Positions 60,052-64,000 of a stretch of 64,000 bases of DNA are shown here, one piece after another. Within the stretch, counting starts at the first letter, position 1, and the number at the start of each line of letters is the position of its first letter. This stretch comes from Lachnospiraceae bacterium (GTDB taxonomy: Bacteria > Bacillota > Clostridia > Lachnospirales > Lachnospiraceae). The notes under the pieces were generated by a model. It was given only the letters and a program-made list of their open reading frames with translations. It did no database searches and was not told where the DNA came from. The DNA is taken from positions 19,352-83,351 of the forward strand of contig JAFSRP010000012.1 in assembly GCA_017446045.1 (NCBI GenBank), in the 5' to 3' direction. The translations under genes and the position numbers were made by a program.

Positions 60052-60638
60052 GAAGAGCCAAAATTCAGCGGGATACCGCAGAAACCAGAATAACACTTGC
60101 GTTGGACCTGGATGGGAGCGGCCAGGCTGAGATCGAGACCGGCATCGGCTTTCTGGATCACATGCTGACCCTGTTCGCAAAGCATGGCCGTTTCGACCTG
60201 ATCGTACACTGCAAGGGCGATACGCAGGTGGATGACCATCACTCTGCGGAGGACATCGGGATCTGTCTCGGGCAGGCTTTCAGGGAAGCGCTCGGTGATA
60301 AAAAGGGTATCTGCCGTTACGGTGATACGATCCTCCCGATGGATGAGGCACTGATCCTGAGCGCGGTAGATATCTCAGGACGCTCCTTCCTTGGCTATGG
60401 TCTGGAGATTCCTGCGGAAAAGGTCGGTACCTTTGATACGGAGCTGGTGGAAGAGTTCTGGATCGCCTTTACGGCGAACGCCGGGCTTTCACTGCATCTT
60501 CGGCAGCTTTCCGGCAGGAATTCGCATCACATCATCGAAGGCGCATTCAAGTCGGCGGCGAGATCGCTTCGGAAAGCAGTCAGCATTGACCGGGACTTTG
60601 CAGATGAGATCCCGAGTACCAAAGGACTGCTGGCCTGA
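60048..60638 (+). CDS. hisB: Imidazoleglycerol-phosphate dehydratase
   Basis: This 196-residue single-function HisB has no phosphatase domain, so histidinol phosphatase must come from elsewhere, as the downstream PHP gene shows. Metal-binding His-rich motifs are GFLDHMLTLFAKHG, DDHHSAEDIGICLGQAF and NSHHIIEGAFKS. The start overlaps hisC (ATGA). Confidence 0.95.
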   Translation: MRRAKIQRDTAETRITLALDLDGSGQAEIETGIGFLDHMLTLFAKHGRFDLIVHCKGDTQVDDHHSAEDIGICLGQAFREALGDKKGICRYGDTILPMDEALILSAVDISGRSFLGYGLEIPAEKVGTFDTELVEEFWIAFTANAGLSLHLRQLSGRNSHHIIEGAFKSAARSLRKAVSIDRDFADEIPSTKGLLA

Positions 60639-60693
60639 CGCCTTATCGGTCGTGCGGACCGGATCCCGGTGATAATACGGAGAAATACTGATT

Positions 60694-61323
60694 ATGATAG
60701 CGATCGTAGATTATGGTGTGGGAAACCTGTTTTCACTGAAGAGCTCTTTTGCGGCGATCGGGGAAAATGCAGTGGTGACCCGCGATGAAAAGGTCCTTGA
60801 GACGGCGGACCGTATCCTGCTGCCCGGTGTCGGTGCGTTCGGTGATGCTGCGGCGAAGCTCCGTCAGACCGGTATGGACCAGGCAGTGATCCGGCAGGCC
60901 GGGACGGGCAAACCGCTCCTTGGTGTCTGCGTCGGCATGCAGCTCCTGTTCGATATGGATCATGAATACGGAGAGCATCCCGGACTCGGGCTGATCCCCG
61001 GCGAAGTACGGGATATCGGAGAGGTCATTGATCCATCTCTGAAGAAGCCGCAGATCGGCTGGAACGCGCTGCATTTCCGGCCGGTGGGCAATGCCCCGAA
61101 GAGCGCGTTGTTCCGCTATATCAAAGAGGGTGACTACGTCTACTTTGTCCATTCGTATGCAGCGTCAGAAGCTACCTGCGCACCGTACATTTCCGCGACT
61201 ACAGAATACAGCGCGGAACTTGTAGCTGCAGTGGAGCGGGACAATGTATACGGCACCCAGTTCCATCCCGAAAAGAGCGGGCCGGTAGGCCTCGCGATCC
61301 TGAAGGCGTTCTGTGAATTGTAA
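60694..61323 (+). CDS. hisH: Imidazole glycerol phosphate synthase, glutaminase subunit
   Basis: This 209-residue class I glutamine amidotransferase has the nucleophile Cys in LLGVCVGMQLLF and the His-Glu pair in GTQFHPEKSG. The GVGNLFSLKSSF start is typical. It supplies ammonia to HisF. It lies 55 bp after hisB, with CGGAGAAATACTGATT before the ATG. Confidence 0.95.
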   Translation: MIAIVDYGVGNLFSLKSSFAAIGENAVVTRDEKVLETADRILLPGVGAFGDAAAKLRQTGMDQAVIRQAGTGKPLLGVCVGMQLLFDMDHEYGEHPGLGLIPGEVRDIGEVIDPSLKKPQIGWNALHFRPVGNAPKSALFRYIKEGDYVYFVHSYAASEATCAPYISATTEYSAELVAAVERDNVYGTQFHPEKSGPVGLAILKAFCEL

Positions 61324-61374
61324 AACATACCAGGTTTGACGCTTATCTGGATGTGTTATTAATGGAGATAATAA

Positions 61375-62082
61375 ATGCTCATTTTCCCTGCGATAGACTT
61401 ATATGAAGGAAAGGCGGTCCGTCTTCTGAAAGGCGATTATTCACAGTTGACCGTTTACAGCGATCATCCTCTGGAGATCGCAGAGGCGTTCCAGGAGGCG
61501 GGTGCGCGCTGCCTGCATACGGTGGATCTGGAAGGAGCAAGGACCGGAGAAACTCCCAATCTGGAGGTGATCCGGCATATCGTGCGCAATACCGATCTTT
61601 TTACAGAGGTCGGCGGCGGGATCCGGAGCGCACAGGTGATCGAACGATACCTGGATGCGGGCGTCGGCCGGGTGATCCTTGGGACTGCGGCAGTTACGGA
61701 CCGGCGGTTTCTTGAGGAGGCAGCCGCTGACTATGGCGAAAAGGTCGCGGTGGGTGTCGATATCAGGGACGGGTCTGTGGCGATCAAGGGCTGGACGGAA
61801 AGTTCCGGGCTTGATGCCTTTGATTTCTGCAGGGATCTGCAGCAGCTCGGGATCCGGACGATCATCTGCACCGATATTTCGCGCGATGGCGCCATGCGGG
61901 GCACCAACCTGGAACTTTACCGGAAGCTGAAGGATATGCTGGACATGCAGATCATTGCATCGGGTGGTGTATCGGATCTCAATGACGTCAGGAAACTGAA
62001 GGAGATGGATCTCTACGGAGCGATCATCGGAAAGGCATATTATACCGGCGCGATCGATCTGAAGGAGGCTATTGCCATATGA
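61375..62082 (+). CDS. hisA: Phosphoribosyl-formimino-AICAR ribotide isomerase
   Basis: This 235-residue half-barrel-repeat TIM barrel opens with IFPAIDLYEGKAVRL (catalytic Asp). VGGGIRSAQVIERYLDAGVGRVILGTAAV and the second catalytic Asp in CTDISRDGAMRG follow. The stop overlaps the hisF start. Confidence 0.95.
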   Translation: MLIFPAIDLYEGKAVRLLKGDYSQLTVYSDHPLEIAEAFQEAGARCLHTVDLEGARTGETPNLEVIRHIVRNTDLFTEVGGGIRSAQVIERYLDAGVGRVILGTAAVTDRRFLEEAAADYGEKVAVGVDIRDGSVAIKGWTESSGLDAFDFCRDLQQLGIRTIICTDISRDGAMRGTNLELYRKLKDMLDMQIIASGGVSDLNDVRKLKEMDLYGAIIGKAYYTGAIDLKEAIAI

Positions 62083-62846
62083 TCACAAAACGTATTATTC
62101 CCTGCCTCGATGTCCGCAACGGACGCGTCGTCAAGGGTGTGAATTTTGAGGGACTGAATGATGTCTCTTCTCCGGTGGAACTCGGAAAGTTTTACAGCGA
62201 CTGCGGCGCTGATGAACTGGTATTTTATGACATTACAGCTTCCGCGGAAGGACGTCAGCTTTTTACGGAGATCCTGCGGGAAGTAGCGGAACAGATATTT
62301 ATACCACTGACGGTCGGAGGAGGCATCAATACGGTCGACGATTTTGACCGTGTCCTGAAGTGCGGCGCGGATAAGGTCAGTGTCAATTCGGGCGCGATAC
62401 GCGATCCCGGACTGATCTATGAAGCAGCCAAACGTTACGGGGACCAGTGTGTTGTTCTGAGCGCAGATGTAAAGAGGGTAGACGGAGAGTTCCGGGTATT
62501 TGCCAAGGGCGGACGTGAGGACACCGGTATGGAGGCTATCAGCTGGATCAAACGCGGCGTCAGCATGGGAGCCGGAGAGATCGTTCTCAATTCGATCGAT
62601 ACGGACGGCGTAAAGCAGGGATTTGATCTGGAAATGCTCGATGCCGTCAGTAATGCAGTTAATGTGCCTGTCATCGCATCCGGAGGAGCCGGCTGCATTG
62701 AGGATTTTATTACTCTCTTCAAGACACTGCCGAAAGTGGATGCGGGACTAGCGGCTTCCATTTTCCACTTTGGTGAGGTCGGTATTCCGGAATTGAAAGA
62801 AAGACTGGCAGCCGAAGGCATTCCCATGCGGCTGATGAACAGTTAA
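62079..62846 (+). CDS. hisF: Imidazole glycerol phosphate synthase, cyclase subunit
   Basis: This 255-residue TIM barrel has catalytic Asp in [14 protein letters not shown] and the second Asp in [42 protein letters not shown] is the phosphate-binding region. It works with HisH to yield IGP and AICAR. Confidence 0.96.
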   Translation: MITKRIIPCLDVRNGRVVKGVNFEGLNDVSSPVELGKFYSDCGADELVFYDITASAEGRQLFTEILREVAEQIFIPLTVGGGINTVDDFDRVLKCGADKVSVNSGAIRDPGLIYEAAKRYGDQCVVLSADVKRVDGEFRVFAKGGREDTGMEAISWIKRGVSMGAGEIVLNSIDTDGVKQGFDLEMLDAVSNAVNVPVIASGGAGCIEDFITLFKTLPKVDAGLAASIFHFGEVGIPELKERLAAEGIPMRLMNS

Positions 62847-62859
62847 AAAAGGAGACCAT

Positions 62860-63507
62860 ATGCTGAACATCGACGAACTGAAATTTGACGAAAAGGGCCT
62901 GATCCCGGCGATCGTCGTGGACGCGTACAGCAAGAAGGTGCTGACGCTGGCTTATATGAACCGGGAGAGCCTGCAGATCTCCATGGAAAAGGGACTGACC
63001 TGCTTCTGGAGCCGCTCAAGACAGCAGCTTTGGCTGAAAGGCGAGACAAGCGGGAATTACCAGCATATCGTCTCCATTACTGCTGATTGTGACGCGGATG
63101 CGCTGGTCGTGATGGTGGAAAAAGACGGACCTGCCTGTCATAAGGGCACAGATTCCTGTTTTGAGTATCCTGTATGGCAGAGTGAAGAACTGCATGAGTT
63201 TTCACTTGACGGTTTGATGGAATTGCTGAAAGGCCGTAAGGAAGAAATGCCGGAAGGCTCCTATACTTCCTATCTCTTTGAAAAAGGCCTGGACAAGATA
63301 CTGAAAAAGGTCGGTGAAGAGTGCACGGAGGTCATCATAGCAGGCAAGGCAGAAGACAGGAAGGAAACCATCTACGAGATCGCGGACCTCGCCTATCATG
63401 TGATGGTCCTGATGGTGGAGTCCGGCATCAGTCTTGAGGATGTCCGGAAGGAGCTGGCTTCCCGTCACATCATCGACCATAAGGTGAAACAGGAAAAAAT
63501 GACGTGA
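62860..63507 (+). CDS. hisIE: Bifunctional PR-AMP cyclohydrolase / PR-ATP pyrophosphatase
   Basis: The protein is 215 residues. Residues 1-110 are the HisI cyclohydrolase domain ([60 protein letters not shown] with zinc Cys). Residues 115-215 are the HisE pyrophosphohydrolase domain ([36 protein letters not shown]). It catalyses steps two and three. The ribosome site is AAAAAAGGAGACCAT. Confidence 0.95.
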   Translation: MLNIDELKFDEKGLIPAIVVDAYSKKVLTLAYMNRESLQISMEKGLTCFWSRSRQQLWLKGETSGNYQHIVSITADCDADALVVMVEKDGPACHKGTDSCFEYPVWQSEELHEFSLDGLMELLKGRKEEMPEGSYTSYLFEKGLDKILKKVGEECTEVIIAGKAEDRKETIYEIADLAYHVMVLMVESGISLEDVRKELASRHIIDHKVKQEKMT

Positions 63508-63529
63508 GTGATACAAGCAGACGCAAGAG

Positions 63530-63565
63530 CCGGTTTCTCATACCTGTATGGAGAAACCGGTTCTT
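63530..63565 (+). terminator. Hairpin between hisIE and the PHP phosphatase
   Basis: CCGGTTTCTC pairs perfectly with GAGAAACCGG around an 11-base loop, followed by TTCTT. The weak T tract would allow partial read-through into the phosphatase gene 19 bases later. Confidence 0.55.
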
Positions 63566-63583
63566 AAAGGAAAAAGACATCTT

Positions 63584-64000
63584 ATGATCCGAAGAGATTT
63601 CCACACTCATACGACCTACTGTGACGGCCGCAGCACTGCTGAAGAAATGGTGCAGGCAGCCATTGCCCGCGGCATGGACTGCATCGGCTTTTCAGGGCAT
63701 GCCCTGACCACCTTTGATACGGAGTGGTGTATGTCTCTGGAAGGAATGCAGGCTTATACAGCAGAGATCTCCTGCCTGAAGGACAAGTATGCCGGTCGGA
63801 TCCGCATCCTTTGCGGTGCCGAATGGGACTTTTACTCGGACGGTCCGGAGGACGGGATAGAGTATAAGATCGGTTCGGCCCATTATATCGAAAAAGATGG
63901 TGTCCGCACGAACATCGACGAGTCTCCGGAAAAGCTGAAGCGGCTGTGTCAGGAATGGTTCGACGGCGATTTCTACGCCCTGGCGGAGGGCTACTATGCC
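63584..64000 (+). CDS. hisK: PHP-domain histidinol-phosphatase (3' truncated by window)
   Basis: 139 residues are visible. They start MIRRDFHTHTTYCDGRSTAEEMVQ with the first PHP metal motif DFHTHTxYCDG. CIGFSGHA follows, then GAEWDFYSDG and GSAHYI, further metal ligands of the PHP fold. Position after hisIE, and the absence of a phosphatase domain in HisB, make histidinol phosphate the likely substrate. The gene continues beyond base 64000. Confidence 0.87.
   Translation, partial: MIRRDFHTHTTYCDGRSTAEEMVQAAIARGMDCIGFSGHALTTFDTEWCMSLEGMQAYTAEISCLKDKYAGRIRILCGAEWDFYSDGPEDGIEYKIGSAHYIEKDGVRTNIDESPEKLKRLCQEWFDGDFYALAEGYYA

Overview
The window looks like a chromosomal segment of an anaerobic clostridial Firmicute, most likely a Lachnospiraceae-type gut or rumen organism. 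The evidence is the rnfCDGEAB operon in clostridial order, a short HisG with HisZ, proteins with choline/glucan-binding-like wall repeats, Ala/Thr/Glu-rich linkers in lipoproteins, strong AGGAGG ribosome sites, a high-molecular-weight rubredoxin and many [4Fe-4S] proteins. Coding sequence is moderately GC-rich and the promoters follow the TTGnnn-17-TAnnnT pattern. I see no prophage, insertion sequence, CRISPR array or rRNA. One tRNA (Gly, anticodon TCC) is present.

Layout. 0-2.3 kb: heterodimeric ABC exporter, first subunit cut by the window edge. 2.5-8.7 kb: a PLP aminotransferase, a divergent NAD-dependent DNA ligase, KDPG aldolase with KDG kinase, and a flavin-reductase/rubredoxin fusion. 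8.9-9.8 kb: EamA exporter. 10.2-15.25 kb: complete Rnf complex (ferredoxin:NAD+ oxidoreductase coupled to ion pumping). 15.3-16.2 kb: about 0.75 kb with no convincing gene. It is A/purine-rich, has a 32-34-nt degenerate periodicity, and is bracketed by a good promoter and a terminator, so it is a candidate long non-coding RNA. 16.4-22.1 kb: a small conserved-looking protein, a wall-binding-repeat protein, alkyltransferase, HD protein, 2-hydroxyacid dehydrogenase, cyclophilin and HpcH/HpaI aldolase. 22.2-28.4 kb: a structured leader RNA before a dicarboxylate/amino-acid symporter, a beta-barrel/GNAT fusion, DapF, and an NSS-family symporter beside an unlinked divergent TrpB.

28.5-43.8 kb: aminotransferase, lipoate ligase, NudC, an Fe-S protein paired with a HypA-like protein that lacks the zinc domain, a membrane protein, MobB, a wall-associated protein, an ArsP_2-type permease, Tex, tRNA-Gly, a lipoprotein with ETTAAP repeats, and an NlpC/P60 hydrolase. 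44-53.5 kb: a catabolic island with TRAP transporter DctPQM, a LarA-like nickel-pincer-family protein, a FadR-type regulator, an alpha/beta hydrolase, an Asp/Glu racemase-like protein, an AEC carrier and IlvD. A 16-bp palindrome overlaps the -35 of its promoter. 53.8-55.7 kb: acyl-CoA dehydrogenase divergent from a lone ETF-alpha FAD domain. 55.8-64 kb: hisZGDCBHAFIE plus a PHP-type histidinol phosphatase cut by the window end, together covering every histidine step from PRPP/ATP.

No search was run. Functional calls rest on recognised motifs, gene order and spacing. The most unusual items are the 15.4-16.2 kb transcript, the 22.2 kb leader, the zinc-domain-less HypA, the lone ETF-alpha domain and the TRAP/LarA-like island.
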